A stretch of DNA of 64,000 bases from DASXMT01 sp963812965 (GCA_963812965.1 CAWEXG010000003.1:62001-126000), one strand, 5' to 3'; shown: positions 18,305-27,320, counted from the first letter of the stretch. Numbers and translations are program-made. Notes: generated from the sequence alone by a model not told the origin.

Positions 18305-19665
18305 TCCGGGTCCTCCTCGCCCTGATCTGCCTTCAGGTCGTCCCGTGACACGGGCTTCCCGTCTTCGTCGACCAGCTCGACGTTGTCGAGCAGCCACCGC
18401 ATGGCCTTCGCCTTGCGTTGATCGAAGCGTACTGCCGGCAGCTGTCCGGCCTGTTCGAGGTTCTTGCGTACCTGGTCGACGTCGGTCTCCAGGCGCTCGG
18501 CCAGGACGGCCAACTCGGTAGCCAGCTCCTCCTCGCTCACCTCGATCTCTTCAGCCTCGACCAACGCCCGGAGGGCCAAGTCGGCCTTCACGCCTCGGAG
18601 GGCCCCGTCCCGCAGCTCGTCGAGCAGCTCGTCCTCTTGGCGACCGCTGGCCGTGAGGAACTGCTCGATCCCGATGCCCTGATGTTCCAAGCGGTGGTTC
18701 AAGTCGCGGATCCGCTCGCGCAGCTCCTCGCTCACCAGGACGTCGGGGATGTCCTCGGTCACCAGCTCGACCAACGCGTCCATCGCCTTCTGCTGCAGGG
18801 CCATCTGCGCTTGGACGATCCGCATCTGCCGGAGGCGTTTGGCGATGTCCTCACGGAGCTCGTCGGCCGTCTCGAACTCGGACGCCTCGGCAGCCCATTC
18901 GTCGGTGACCTCGGGGAGCTTCAGCTCCTTGACGTCTTTGACCAGCACGCGAAACGAGACACCCTGGTTGAGCGAGTCGACGGTGCCGTCGAAGGTCAGG
19001 ATGTCACCGACCTTGGCTCCCCGGAGCTGATCGTCGAGCTCGGGCACGATGGTGCCACTGCCCACCTCGTAGAGGAAGTCCTCGGCGGAGAGATCGTCGT
19101 TCGACGACGACTCCGCCTCATCCGAGCCGGAGCGGGAGCCGGAGCGGGAGCCGTGCAGGTCGATCGTCACCTGGTCACCGTTCTGGGCGGGACGCTGCAC
19201 CTCGATCAGCTCACCGGAGGTTGCCCGGAGGCGATCGATCTGAGCGACGACCTCTTCGTGCGGGACAGTGAGCGCAGGCAAGGTGACCACCAGACCCTGG
19301 TAGCCCGGGATCGACACCGTCGGCCGTACCTGGACCACGGCGTCGAACGCGACCGAACCCGCTTCGCTGCCGGAGGTGATGTCGATCTCAGGGGCGGCGA
19401 TGGGGTCGACCTCGGTATCGGTGACGGCCTTGGCATAGAAGTCGGGAAGGGCCTCTCGCAGGGCTTCGCTGCGAACTGCAGACGCCCCACCCATACGAGC
19501 CTCGATCACTCGGCGAGGAACCTTCCCCGGCCGGAACCCCGGAACACGGACCTCCCGGGACAAGCGACGCATCACCCCGTCAAGGGCTTCATCGATCTCG
19601 GTCTCGTCGACCTCGACAGAGAGACGGACTTTGTTGCCCTCTTCGGGCGCTGCTGTGGCTCGCAT
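18301..19665 (-). CDS. tig: Trigger factor, ribosome-associated chaperone and peptidyl-prolyl isomerase
   Basis: 454 residues. The N-terminal ribosome-binding domain has the [17 protein letters not shown] signature. The FKBP-type PPIase domain contains a low-complexity insert, [11 protein letters not shown] followed by an acidic [10 protein letters not shown] stretch, from a 12-bp DNA repeat near 19130-19160; most trigger factors lack it. The helical C-terminal arms end in an acidic tail. It is the first gene of tig-clpP-clpX, overlapping clpP by 4 bases. Confidence 0.93.
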   Translation of the reverse strand: MRATAAPEEGNKVRLSVEVDETEIDEALDGVMRRLSREVRVPGFRPGKVPRRVIEARMGGASAVRSEALREALPDFYAKAVTDTEVDPIAAPEIDITSGSEAGSVAFDAVVQVRPTVSIPGYQGLVVTLPALTVPHEEVVAQIDRLRATSGELIEVQRPAQNGDQVTIDLHGSRSGSRSGSDEAESSSNDDLSAEDFLYEVGSGTIVPELDDQLRGAKVGDILTFDGTVDSLNQGVSFRVLVKDVKELKLPEVTDEWAAEASEFETADELREDIAKRLRQMRIVQAQMALQQKAMDALVELVTEDIPDVLVSEELRERIRDLNHRLEHQGIGIEQFLTASGRQEDELLDELRDGALRGVKADLALRALVEAEEIEVSEEELATELAVLAERLETDVDQVRKNLEQAGQLPAVRFDQRKAKAMRWLLDNVELVDEDGKPVSRDDLKADQGEEDPE

Positions 19666-19792
19666 ACGAGTAGGTGAGTCTACTGGCCCCCGAGGTCGTG
19701 ACTTCCGCCGGCCATACGACCATTGACGAGTCGTCAGCGTGCGCTCGTGGGGCGATCACACCGCGCTCATGGGATGGTCCTCGAGATGGGGA

Positions 19793-20620
19793 TCACACCA
19801 TGAAAGCCATGGCGTCGACGACCTGGCGACCCAGGTCGGAGTGGCCGGAGACGATCACGTCTCCGCCACGCACCGCTTCGTCTCCTGAGTCCCGGCCGAA
19901 GCACACCCGCCAGAAGGCGGTCTGGTCCATGGACAACGTCACGGTGGGATCGGGATAAGGCTCATGGAGCCGGGAAGCTCGCCCTGCTTCGACCCGCAGG
20001 ACCACGTCCCGACCCAAGGGACCGGAGATGGCAAACCACACGACCGTGCCCTCCAGTGGTGCGACCTTCTTGCCCACCACGTAGCCCATCGCCGCCTCGC
20101 ACCGGTCGAGAACGACCGTCTCCCCGACCCCGTTGCGACCGCCCGGCCGATGAAGAGCAGCGCGGATGTCCTGTTCGTGCGCCCACGAGTCGAGAATCCT
20201 GGTCGTCATGAAGTCCCGGTAGGGCACCTCGCCGACAGGGCTCCAGCCGACGACATCGAACCGTTCCGGCGGAAATGCACGAAGCGCGTCGAGGCGCCGC
20301 TGAACGGTCTCCTCGAACTCGGCCAGCACCTCTTGCCCCGGAGTGCCGCGGCGAGCCTCGATCCACGGCTCGTTGAGCTCCCCGATGGGGTTCTTCACGT
20401 GAGGTGGTTGAGTCGGGAGCGAAGGCGGGGCAGGGTCGCCGAGCAACATCCGCTCGACGGCGACGAGATGCGAGACCTGGTCCCGAACGGTCCAACCCGG
20501 GCAGTCGGTCGGTAGCGACCACTGCTCCTCGGTCACGTCACGGCAAGCATCGATCACCGATCCCCACACTTCGGCCAACTGGCCGACCACCTGCTCGTCG
20601 TTCGCCTGGCCCTCTGGCAC
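19793..20620 (-). CDS. TIGR03083/MDMPI-type mycothiol-dependent DinB-fold protein
   Basis: 275 residues. The N-terminal four-helix DinB-like domain carries LPTDCPGWTVRDQVSHLVAVE, and further metal-ligand histidines are expected in DSWAHEQDIRAAL. This is the pattern of maleylpyruvate isomerase-like mycothiol-dependent enzymes. The C-terminal half (ISGPLGRDVVLRVEAG..., VTLSMDQTAFWRVCFGRDSG) resembles an SCP2-like sterol-carrier fold common in the family. The true substrate is unknown; thiol transfer or detoxification is likely. Mycothiol use is consistent with an actinobacterial host. Confidence 0.8.
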   Translation of the reverse strand: MPEGQANDEQVVGQLAEVWGSVIDACRDVTEEQWSLPTDCPGWTVRDQVSHLVAVERMLLGDPAPPSLPTQPPHVKNPIGELNEPWIEARRGTPGQEVLAEFEETVQRRLDALRAFPPERFDVVGWSPVGEVPYRDFMTTRILDSWAHEQDIRAALHRPGGRNGVGETVVLDRCEAAMGYVVGKKVAPLEGTVVWFAISGPLGRDVVLRVEAGRASRLHEPYPDPTVTLSMDQTAFWRVCFGRDSGDEAVRGGDVIVSGHSDLGRQVVDAMAFMV

Positions 20621-20715
20621 GAGCGCCCCCTGCTCTCTCGTCGTTCTATCCGGTCGTGTACGGGGTTTTCTTCAGTCTGGCGCGACGGGGTCCCAGAGGA
20701 GCGACCTTCGGGTCC

Positions 20716-21204
20716 TCAGACGGGAAGAACCCCTTCGATGGCATCGACCACCTCGGGGGCTTCGGGATCGACCATCGGACGGAACCGATTGACCACCTCG
20801 CCGGTCGGCGACACCAGGAACTTCTCGAAGTTCCACTGGATGTCACCGGCCTCGCCCTCGGCATCGGGAACCGCGGTGAGCTGATCGTAGATGGGGTGCC
20901 GGTTGTCGCCGTTCACCTCGACCTTCTCGAACATCGGGAACGTCACGCCGTAGGTGGTGGAGCAGAACGAGGCGATCTCCTCCGACGATCCCGGCTCCTG
21001 GCCGGCGAACTGGTTGCAGGGGAACCCGAGCACGGTGAACCCGCGATCTCCGTAGGTCTCCTGGAGACGCTCGAGCCCTTCGTACTGGGGCGTCAGCCCG
21101 CACTTGGAGGCCACATTGACCAGAAGGAGGGCCTTGCCTTCGTACTGGCCCAGAGAGGCGTCATCACCGGACAGCGTGTGGATGGTCGGCTCGTAGATGC
21201 TCAT
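20716..21204 (-). CDS. Glutathione peroxidase-family thiol peroxidase
   Basis: 162 residues, the usual length. The VNVASKCGLTPQYEGLE motif carries the peroxidatic cysteine (Cys rather than selenocysteine). FPCNQFAGQEPGSSEEI and the WNFEKFLVSPTGEVVNRF C-terminal signature are intact. Bacterial Cys-type GPx proteins usually reduce peroxides with thioredoxin. It follows the MDMPI gene in the same direction with a gap of about 95 bases, so a redox-related pair is possible. Confidence 0.93.
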   Translation of the reverse strand: MSIYEPTIHTLSGDDASLGQYEGKALLLVNVASKCGLTPQYEGLERLQETYGDRGFTVLGFPCNQFAGQEPGSSEEIASFCSTTYGVTFPMFEKVEVNGDNRHPIYDQLTAVPDAEGEAGDIQWNFEKFLVSPTGEVVNRFRPMVDPEAPEVVDAIEGVLPV

Positions 21205-21448
21205 TCGATCAGCCTAGGGGCTCGGCGGGGACGCATCCGGGCGGGGGACGGTCCGGGGCTCGGCGCTCCCTGCCCGACGGGCTGCGAGGACCGTCGGCGG
21301 ACCGGATCGGCGGCCACACGGGAGGTCGACACAATTAGCTGCCAGCTAGCGCGGGGTCCGCCCATCCCCCACCTGGCGATCAGGTCCGGGATACGTTCAG
21401 ACCGTCCGTACCACGGACCGTTCCCGCCCAAGATCTGAGGAGGAAGTC

Positions 21449-21604
21449 ATGGCGTCGTACGAGGGTTACTGCGTGAAGTGTCGTGAGAAGCGAACGTTCG
21501 AGGGGCACGAGGTCGAGTTGGCCAACGGTCGTCGAGCCGCCCAGGGCACCTGTCCCACCTGCGGGACGAAGATGAACCGGATCCTCGGGAAGAAGAAGGA
21601 CTGA
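21449..21604 (+). CDS. Small DUF5679-type zinc-ribbon protein
   Basis: 51 residues from an ATG with a strong GAGGAGG ribosome-binding site 5 bases upstream. The sequence starts MASYEGYCVKCREKR and ends with GTCPTCGTKMNRILGKKK: two CxxC pairs with a basic tail, a compact zinc ribbon. Similar short proteins are common in actinobacteria and chloroflexi and are annotated DUF5679; their role is unknown, though the basic end suggests nucleic-acid or ribosome contact. It converges on the ppx gene. Confidence 0.85.
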   Translation: MASYEGYCVKCREKRTFEGHEVELANGRRAAQGTCPTCGTKMNRILGKKKD

Positions 21605-21649
21605 GACCGGAACCACGCCACACCTCGGCACGCTGCGCCACGAACGTGG

Positions 21650-22636
21650 TCAGTGCGCCGGAACCGAACCAAGATTGAGCTCTGGTTGGAGCGAGAGGGC
21701 GCCGATCACGGCGCCCTCTCGTAGTCCCCAGTCACTGACCACCAACCGGCCGAGCCCCAGGGTGTCGACCAGCGTGGCCAAGACCACCGCCCCGATAGGC
21801 AGGAGCGGAGCGCGGCGGGCCTGCACACCGGGCAGAGCCATGCAGCCGGCGAGGTCGAGCGTCGACAGCCGGTCGGCGAGGTCGTGGAGCTGCCCGGCGG
21901 GAAGCTCCACCTGGTTCACCTGCACCGAGGATGCATTCGGGGGCGGTGGCCGGTGCAGGCCCATGGCCAACCGGGCCAGTGCCCGTACCGTTCCCCCACT
22001 GGCGATTGCCCGTTCCCCGGCAGTGGGGTGACGGGCCAGGATCCGACTGATGGGCCCGGATCGCTGCACGGTCACCGCTTCGATGGCGGAACGGTCGCTG
22101 GGCGACAGCGGGTCGTTGCCGGCCACCTCACCTCGGAGCCGAGCTGTGCCCAACGCCACGCTGGTCACTGCCAGAACCTCGGCAACGTTGCCAATGCCGG
22201 CCTCCAGGCTGCCACCACCGAGGTCGAGCCCCAGCACTGGTTCGGGACCCACCCACACCCCAGCCCGCTGACCGATGAAGCACAGCTGTGCCTCTTCTTC
22301 ACCGCTCAGTAGCCGGATGGGGCTTCCCAGTGCCCGCTCCAATCGGCTCAGTAACCGAGATCCGTTGGAGGCGTCCCGGAGGGCGGCAGTGGCCATGGCC
22401 ACGATCACATCGGTACCGGCATCGTCGGCAGCCATGCGGAGGCGGCGTACGGTGCGAGTGGCCACAGCCGCTCGGTCGGCAGGCACACTGCCGGAACGGG
22501 CCACCTCGGTACCCAGATGGAGAAACGACCGCCGCCGCAGCACGGGGACCAAGGTGCCGTCACGGGCGGCATCCACCACCATCAGGTGGAACGAGCTACT
22601 TCCCAGATCGAAGACGGCAACACGGACAGTGGACAC
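21650..22636 (-). CDS. Ppx/GppA family exopolyphosphatase-like protein
   Basis: 328 residues. The actin-like ATPase fold is shown by AVFDLGSSSFHLMVVDAARDG, ATAALRDASNG, LLSGEEEAQLCF and GLDLGGGSLEAGIG. The family degrades polyphosphate or pppGpp. It lacks the extra C-terminal HD-like domain of long Ppx enzymes, matching the short actinobacterial type. Its 3' end contains a perfect inverted repeat (21693-21720). Confidence 0.88.
   Translation of the reverse strand: MSTVRVAVFDLGSSSFHLMVVDAARDGTLVPVLRRRSFLHLGTEVARSGSVPADRAAVATRTVRRLRMAADDAGTDVIVAMATAALRDASNGSRLLSRLERALGSPIRLLSGEEEAQLCFIGQRAGVWVGPEPVLGLDLGGGSLEAGIGNVAEVLAVTSVALGTARLRGEVAGNDPLSPSDRSAIEAVTVQRSGPISRILARHPTAGERAIASGGTVRALARLAMGLHRPPPPNASSVQVNQVELPAGQLHDLADRLSTLDLAGCMALPGVQARRAPLLPIGAVVLATLVDTLGLGRLVVSDWGLREGAVIGALSLQPELNLGSVPAH
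21693..21720. repeat. Perfect inverted repeat near the 3' end of ppx, possible terminator
   Basis: Two 11-base arms, GAGAGGGCGCC and GGCGCCCTCTC, flank a 6-base loop. It lies inside ppx coding sequence 44 bases from its stop and about 90 bases past the end of the convergent DUF5679 gene. It could end plus-strand transcription, but no U-tract follows. Confidence 0.35.
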
Positions 22637-22802
22637 GGCGTGACGCTATCTGGTGTGCTCCCGTTGCACGAGACATCGAGCACAGAGCCGGTGGGACGGG
22701 TGCGGTGGAGCCGGGGCGAGCGAGTGACAACAGCAACCCGGATCATGCGGCTCGCCTAACCTGTCAGTCTTGGAGTTCCGGCAGCAGAGCCGGTGACGAC
22801 AT

Positions 22803-22879
22803 CGGGGCGTAGCGCAGCTCGGCAGCGCGCCTGCTTTGGGAGCAGGAGGTCGCGGGTTCAAATCCCGCCGCCCCGACCA
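22803..22879 (+). tRNA. tRNA-Pro (anticodon TGG)
   Basis: Full cloverleaf: acceptor stem CGGGGCG with CGCCCCG, D arm GCGC...GCGC, anticodon stem CCTGC/GCAGG around loop TTTGGGA, T arm GCGGG-TTCAAAT-CCCGC, and an encoded CCA end. Anticodon TGG reads proline CCA and wobble codons. Confidence 0.97.
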
Positions 22880-22959
22880 GGTGCGGTACCACTTGAGTCC
22901 AAGGACCCCATTGGGTGGACCGCTTGACCTTGCCTCGAAATCGACATTGGTCGGCGGGC

Positions 22960-23727
22960 TCAGGGCCACCGTGGGCTCAGTGATGGGTGTAGCGCACGAC
23001 CACGGCCAGGTCGGCGTTGGCAAGCTCCAAGGTAGCGGTGAGCGTTGACCAGGTCGGTCTGGGCAGCGGTGATCACCGATGCATTGCCCGGATATCCCGA
23101 CGGCAGCAGCGAGAGCAGCGATTCGGACACGCCGGTGATCGTCGCCTGCGCTGTGAGGATCTGATGCTGCATGTCGGTAAACGCTGTGGTGGCCGACGCG
23201 GGAACGGTCGTGCCCTTGTTGGCCGCCGGGGAGAGCTGCTGCTGGATGCCGGGCTCGCCGATGAAGATGCGGTTCTCGATGGCAGCAGCCTGATCGGCAG
23301 CGATGACCAGGTCCGCCACCGGTACCTGGAGGGCCAGCACCCGGTAGGTCTGCACCATGGTGGTCTGGTCCGCAGTGAGCTCCGCCTGGGTCGTATCGGT
23401 AGGTATCTTCGCCGCCAGGGAGTTCATTCCAGTCAACGCGTCGTCGAGAGTCCCGTTCAGCAAAGATCTGTCGGCAGGTACCAGCGTCGTCGAGGCAGCA
23501 ACGGCAGCCAACACACGGTGCAAGGCGGTCTGGCGCACCGCCACTGCTGCGGCCAGCTGGGTCCGGGTGGCAGCGATCCCGGTCGGCGGTACGGTCGTGG
23601 TTGTCGATGCGTGCGACGTGGCCGCTTCGGTCGGACCGGCGGAGATACCTACGAGCAGCAGCGCCCCCAAGATCGCCGCTGCCACGGGCAGCGCAACCAG
23701 CCGGACGGCGCGAGAAGACCTCACCAT
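22960..23727 (-). CDS. Secreted hypothetical protein with signal peptide
   Basis: Up to 255 residues. The N-terminus is basic followed by a hydrophobic helix (LVALPVAAAILGALLLVGISA) and a PTEAATSHAS cleavage-type region, then a Ser/Thr-rich linker. The rest is Ala/Thr-rich and probably helical, without cysteines until the very end. No family is recognised. The last 23 residues in this frame (GACQRRPGRGRALHPSLSP...) look unnatural. Shifting by one base after HRYL gives ELANADLAVVVRYTHH and a stop at 22977-22979, which continues the amphipathic pattern, so a one-base frameshift near 23026-23032 is suspected. The gene is divergent from the MBL hydrolase. Confidence 0.6.
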   Translation of the reverse strand: MVRSSRAVRLVALPVAAAILGALLLVGISAGPTEAATSHASTTTTVPPTGIAATRTQLAAAVAVRQTALHRVLAAVAASTTLVPADRSLLNGTLDDALTGMNSLAAKIPTDTTQAELTADQTTMVQTYRVLALQVPVADLVIAADQAAAIENRIFIGEPGIQQQLSPAANKGTTVPASATTAFTDMQHQILTAQATITGVSESLLSLLPSGYPGNASVITAAQTDLVNAHRYLGACQRRPGRGRALHPSLSPRWP

Positions 23728-23862
23728 AGGAACAGCGCTCGGTCGGTGTCAGCAGTTGTTGCGATCATGAGAACGAGCAAGGTTGCCACACCGAACCCGA
23801 GAAGACGAGCAAGCGTTGCCGGACTCTACGAGACGGGCGCTCTGAGGCGAAGCCCGTGTACC

Positions 23863-24918
23863 GTGCCCAAGGTGGTTCAGGTTACCGGCACGCTCCAGAA
23901 GGAAGCCTGGGATCGGAACGTTCTGCCCCCGGTAGAGCAGGTGCGTCCCGGACTGTGGTCGATCCCGGTGCCGATTCCGGACAATCCTCTCCGTTACGTC
24001 CTCGTCTACGCCTTGGAGCTGGCCGGTGGTGGGATAGCCATCGTCGACGCCGGGTGGAACACCGACGTCGCCTGGGACGCCCTCATCGACGGTCTCGACA
24101 AAGCGGGGGGCAGCATCACCGATGTGCGTGCCGTACTGGTCACCCATATCCACCCCGACCACTACGGGCTGGCGGGCAAGGTCCGCGAGGAGTCGGGCGC
24201 ATGGATCGGGCTCCACCCTGCCGATGCCGTGATGCTCCAGGATCGCTACGGCGATACCGATCGACTGCTCGACCAGATGAACGACTTCCTCATCGACTCA
24301 GGGGTGCCCCCCGAGAAGCTTCCCGACCTCAACATGGCCTCCATGATGATCAAGTCGATGGTCACCATGGCCGAGCCCGACGTCATGTTCGAGGACGGCG
24401 AGCACATCGAGCTGCCAGGGTGGGACCTCACCGTCATCTGGACCCCGGGCCACTCCCCCGGCCATGTCTGCTTCTACAGCGACGAACAACGACTGCTGCT
24501 CTCGGGTGACCATGTGCTTCCCCGGATCACCCCGAACATCGCAGTGCACGCACAGCAGTTCCCCAACCCGCTGGGCGACTACCTCGAATCGCTCCTGAAG
24601 GTGCAGAACCTGGGAACCGAGGAGGTGTTACCTGGTCACGAGTACCGGTTCGCCGATCTCCAGAACCGGCTCGAGACGCTCATCGAGCATCACAGCACTC
24701 GCCTGCAGGAGATCGAACAGCTGGTAGCGGACAATCCGGGACTGTCGGCATGGGAGATCACGATCCGGCTCCACTGGTCCCGGCCATGGGATCAGATCCC
24801 GTCCTTCTCGCAGCGGTCCGCCAACGGCGAGACACTGGCTCACTGCGTGCTCCTGGAGCTGCACGGCCGACTGCGGCGGGAAGGGCACCCGGCGCTGTTC
24901 TACGCCGTCGAGCAGTAG
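23863..24918 (+). CDS. Metallo-beta-lactamase-fold hydrolase
   Basis: About 351 residues from a GTG at 23863; an ATG at 23767 is an in-frame alternative, and the frame is open much further upstream without coding character. The zinc motif HxHxDH is THIHPDHYGLAGK, followed by WTPGHSPGHVCFYS, LLSGDHVLPRITPN and PGHEYRFADL. A winged-helix C-terminal domain (BLACT_WH type) ends with GRLRREGHPALFYA. The family includes glyoxalase II-like and LACTB2-like hydrolases acting on thioesters, lactones or RNA; the substrate cannot be assigned. It is divergent from the secreted-protein gene and converges on the DedA gene. Confidence 0.88.
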   Translation: MPKVVQVTGTLQKEAWDRNVLPPVEQVRPGLWSIPVPIPDNPLRYVLVYALELAGGGIAIVDAGWNTDVAWDALIDGLDKAGGSITDVRAVLVTHIHPDHYGLAGKVREESGAWIGLHPADAVMLQDRYGDTDRLLDQMNDFLIDSGVPPEKLPDLNMASMMIKSMVTMAEPDVMFEDGEHIELPGWDLTVIWTPGHSPGHVCFYSDEQRLLLSGDHVLPRITPNIAVHAQQFPNPLGDYLESLLKVQNLGTEEVLPGHEYRFADLQNRLETLIEHHSTRLQEIEQLVADNPGLSAWEITIRLHWSRPWDQIPSFSQRSANGETLAHCVLLELHGRLRREGHPALFYAVEQ

Positions 24919-25010
24919 CGCCACCGGGTACTCGAGGGCACGGCACCGCCGTGGGTGTCGCACCAAAGTCAGCGCGTGCCGGACCAGAGTCCGCGGGTCT
25001 CGGACCAGAG

Positions 25011-25838
25011 TCAATCGTCAGTCGGTCGGCCTCCCCGCGCTGTCCGTCCACCCCCCACTTGTCCGTCCTCAGCTCGTTGGTTTTGGGCTCGTTCGTTTTC
25101 GGCTCGCTTCTCCTCGGCTCGCTTCTCCTCAGCTCGTTCGTCCTCGGCGGCAAAGGTGGCAATGAGCCGCTGTCGCTCCCATCGTCTGATCACGACCTTG
25201 ACGACGATGAACACGGCGACCACGACCACCACGATGCTCAGCGACCACAACCCGATCTCACCCAGGATGTGTACGAACGAGACACCGACCACGAAACCGA
25301 GCATGGTGTAGCCGACGCCCCACAGCACCCCACCGATGGCGTTGTACAGAAAGAACGTCCGGTAACGCAGACCGCTGAACCCAGCCAAACCGGGGATGAC
25401 GGCACGGGCGAACGCCACGAACCGCCCCAGAAACACGGCGGGGCCGCCGTAGTGCTCGAGCATCTCCAGTCCACGACGGACACCCAGGTTGCCCTTCATG
25501 GGTCGACGGTCAAGCAGCCAGGGGCCTGCCCTCTTCCCTATCTCGAACCCGACCGAGTCGCCGACGATGGCGCTCACCACCACCACCACGATCATCCCCT
25601 CCAGGTTCACCTGATGGAGACCGGCCAGAACCCCACCGACCACTACCGCTGTCTCGCCGGGGATGAAGAACCCGACGAGAAGAGCTGCCTCGGCGAAGGC
25701 CAGGAACCCAACCACGACGTAGGCCGTCGGACCGTGGAAGTGCAGCAGCCTTCCCACGAAACCCCCGGGAACGTTCTGATCGGACGAGGCAGCGACCAGG
25801 TGCGCCATGGCCAACCCGACCACCGCGTTGATGTTCAA
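25011..25838 (-). CDS. DedA-family membrane protein with repeated charged tail
   Basis: 275 residues. The SNARE-associated/DedA core includes FIPGETAVVVGGVLAG, VSAIVGDSVGFEIGKRAG and the FLGRFVAFARAVIPGLAGFSG motif, with several membrane helices and a last one (LSIVVVVVAVFIVVKVVI). DedA proteins are candidate lipid scramblases such as undecaprenyl-phosphate flippases. The tail after about residue 225 is a highly charged repeat (ERAEEKRAEEKRAENERAQ) from four 15-bp DNA units at about 25086-25145. The TTG at 25838 overlaps the stop of the upstream zinc-ribbon gene (TTGA), so coupling is likely; an internal ATG at residue 11 is an alternative. Confidence 0.88.
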   Translation of the reverse strand: MNINAVVGLAMAHLVAASSDQNVPGGFVGRLLHFHGPTAYVVVGFLAFAEAALLVGFFIPGETAVVVGGVLAGLHQVNLEGMIVVVVVSAIVGDSVGFEIGKRAGPWLLDRRPMKGNLGVRRGLEMLEHYGGPAVFLGRFVAFARAVIPGLAGFSGLRYRTFFLYNAIGGVLWGVGYTMLGFVVGVSFVHILGEIGLWSLSIVVVVVAVFIVVKVVIRRWERQRLIATFAAEDERAEEKRAEEKRAENERAQNQRAEDGQVGGGRTARGGRPTDD

Positions 25839-26308
25839 GGGACTCGGGGAAAGAGGGTCACGCTGAGCCAGGTTCGGCGCTTACACGCGGGACAGGTCAT
25901 CCTGTGGTCGAAGGTCCGTCCCGGAAGCCAGATGCCGACGGGGAACTGGAGGATCAAGAGGTCGAGGAGACCGATCCGGGTCACCACACCACACGCCGAG
26001 CAGGTCACCGTGAACAGTCCTTGCTCGGGCCTCGGATCGTCCGAAGACCGAGCCGGAGCTGTCCCATCGCCGGGTTCGGCAGTGGCAGTGGAGTACAGCG
26101 CGTGTTTGCCGGCAGGGCGGCCTCGACGCGATCCGTATGTCTGGCCATCGCCCACGGGCTGTTCGGTCAGTCCTTTGGGCCGTTGGGGCCGAGCGGCTGG
26201 CCGGGTCGTCGGCTGAACCATCGATTCCGCTGTCGACTGGGCCGTCGGCTCCACCGGCATCCAGAACAGTGCCCGCTTGCCCAGTGGGTCGGGGCCGTCT
26301 CTGTTCAT
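25835..26308 (-). CDS. Hypothetical protein with C-terminal zinc ribbon
   Basis: 157 residues from the ATG at 26308, which overlaps the parA stop (ATGA). The first 100 residues are polar, Pro/Arg-rich and probably disordered. The C-terminal 55 residues hold TCSACGVVTRIG, a hydrophobic DLLILQFPVGIWLPG stretch and MTCPACKRRTW: two CxxC pairs likely binding zinc. The family is not recognised by name. Its overlap with both parA and the DedA gene points to a three-gene coupled operon. Confidence 0.65.
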   Translation of the reverse strand: MNRDGPDPLGKRALFWMPVEPTAQSTAESMVQPTTRPAARPQRPKGLTEQPVGDGQTYGSRRGRPAGKHALYSTATAEPGDGTAPARSSDDPRPEQGLFTVTCSACGVVTRIGLLDLLILQFPVGIWLPGRTFDHRMTCPACKRRTWLSVTLFPRVP

Positions 26309-27066
26309 TGGACGAGCTGACGTGCCAGGGCTCGGTATGCCTCGGCTCCCGGGGACGACGGAGCGTGCTCGAGGATCGACTGCCCGCACGCCGGAGCCTC
26401 GGCGAATCGGACCGACTTGCGAACCGGCGGCTGGAGAACAGGAAGGCCATACCGGGTCTCCACCTCGGCCAGCACCTCACGGCCATGGCGGGTTCGCTCG
26501 TCGTACATGGTGGCGATCACCCCTCGGATGGCCAGGTCGGCGTTGGCAAAAGCACGAACGTCCTCGATGGTGTCGAGCAGTTGACCGACGCCCCGATGCG
26601 AGAGCGCTTCGCACTGGAGGGGGATGAGCACGGAGCCGGCAGCGGTGAGGCCGTTGATGGTGAGCACCCCGAGCGAGGGAGGACAGTCGATGAGCACCAG
26701 GTCGTACTGGTTCAAGACCGGCGTAAGCGCACGGGCCAGCACGTGCTCCCGGCCGGTGCGGGTCAAGAGGTGCACCTCCGAACCGGCCAGGTCGATGGTG
26801 GCAGGTAGGACGGTGAGGCCGTCGATGCCGGGGACGGGAAGGCAGACATCAGCCACCTTGGTACGCCGGACGAAGACGTCGTGAAGCGACTGGTCGAGCC
26901 CGTCGGGATCGAAGCCGAGGGAGAAGGTCAGGCATGCCTGTGGGTCAAGGTCAACCAGTAGGGTCCGGCGTCCCAGCTCGGCCGAGGCGACGCCCAGCGA
27001 GTGGACCGTGGTCGTCTTGGCCACGCCCCCTTTCTGGTTGGCCACCGCCAGCACGTCGGTCACCAC
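26305..27066 (-). CDS. ParA/Soj-family ATPase
   Basis: 253 residues. The deviant Walker A is ANQKGGVAKTTTVHSLG, Walker A' is LLVDLDPQACLTFSLG, and Walker B is YDLVLIDCPPSLG. CEALSHRGVGQLLDTI is a typical mid-domain motif. ParA ATPases position chromosomes, plasmids or other cargo on the nucleoid or membrane. No parB or centromere-like array is adjacent, so this is an orphan ParA. It leads a coupled operon with a zinc-ribbon protein and a DedA membrane protein, which hints at positioning of a non-DNA cargo. Confidence 0.9.
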   Translation of the reverse strand: MVTDVLAVANQKGGVAKTTTVHSLGVASAELGRRTLLVDLDPQACLTFSLGFDPDGLDQSLHDVFVRRTKVADVCLPVPGIDGLTVLPATIDLAGSEVHLLTRTGREHVLARALTPVLNQYDLVLIDCPPSLGVLTINGLTAAGSVLIPLQCEALSHRGVGQLLDTIEDVRAFANADLAIRGVIATMYDERTRHGREVLAEVETRYGLPVLQPPVRKSVRFAEAPACGQSILEHAPSSPGAEAYRALARQLVQ

Positions 27067-27167
27067 CGGAGCTTAGAGGCGACGGCCGCGGCCCGAGCGG
27101 CTCAGTGGCGAAGCCGCCGAGAGCGGGGCAATAACCCAAGCGGTCCGGTGGCATTCGTTCTCAGAGA

Positions 27168-27282
27168 CCCGACGAACCCGACGAACCCGACGAACCCGAC
27201 GAACCCGACGAACCCGACGAACCCGACGAACCCGACGAACCCGACGAACCCGACGAACCCGACGAACCCGACGAACCCGACG
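27168..27282. repeat. Perfect 9-bp minisatellite, about 13 copies
   Basis: The unit CCCGACGAA repeats without error for 115 bases in the gap between the parA start and the end of the surface-repeat gene. Plus-strand reading gives PTN repeats and minus-strand reading gives SSG-type repeats, but no credible gene carries it. Perfect copies imply recent expansion. Confidence 0.95.
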
Positions 27283-27320
27283 ATGAGGTAGCCGGGTAGA
27301 AGATCAGGCCGGGTGCATTA

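Noticed and set aside
23017..23862. N-terminal extension of the MBL hydrolase
   Set aside because: The frame is open but antisense to the secreted-protein gene, and similarity starts only after the GTG at 23863.
27168..27282. Possible CRISPR array
   Set aside because: The 9-bp unit has no spacers and no cas genes lie nearby; it is a simple minisatellite.
27001..27291. Plus-strand ORF encoding PTN repeats
   Set aside because: The repeat is produced by the 9-bp array; there is no ribosome-binding site and the upstream half is antisense to parA.
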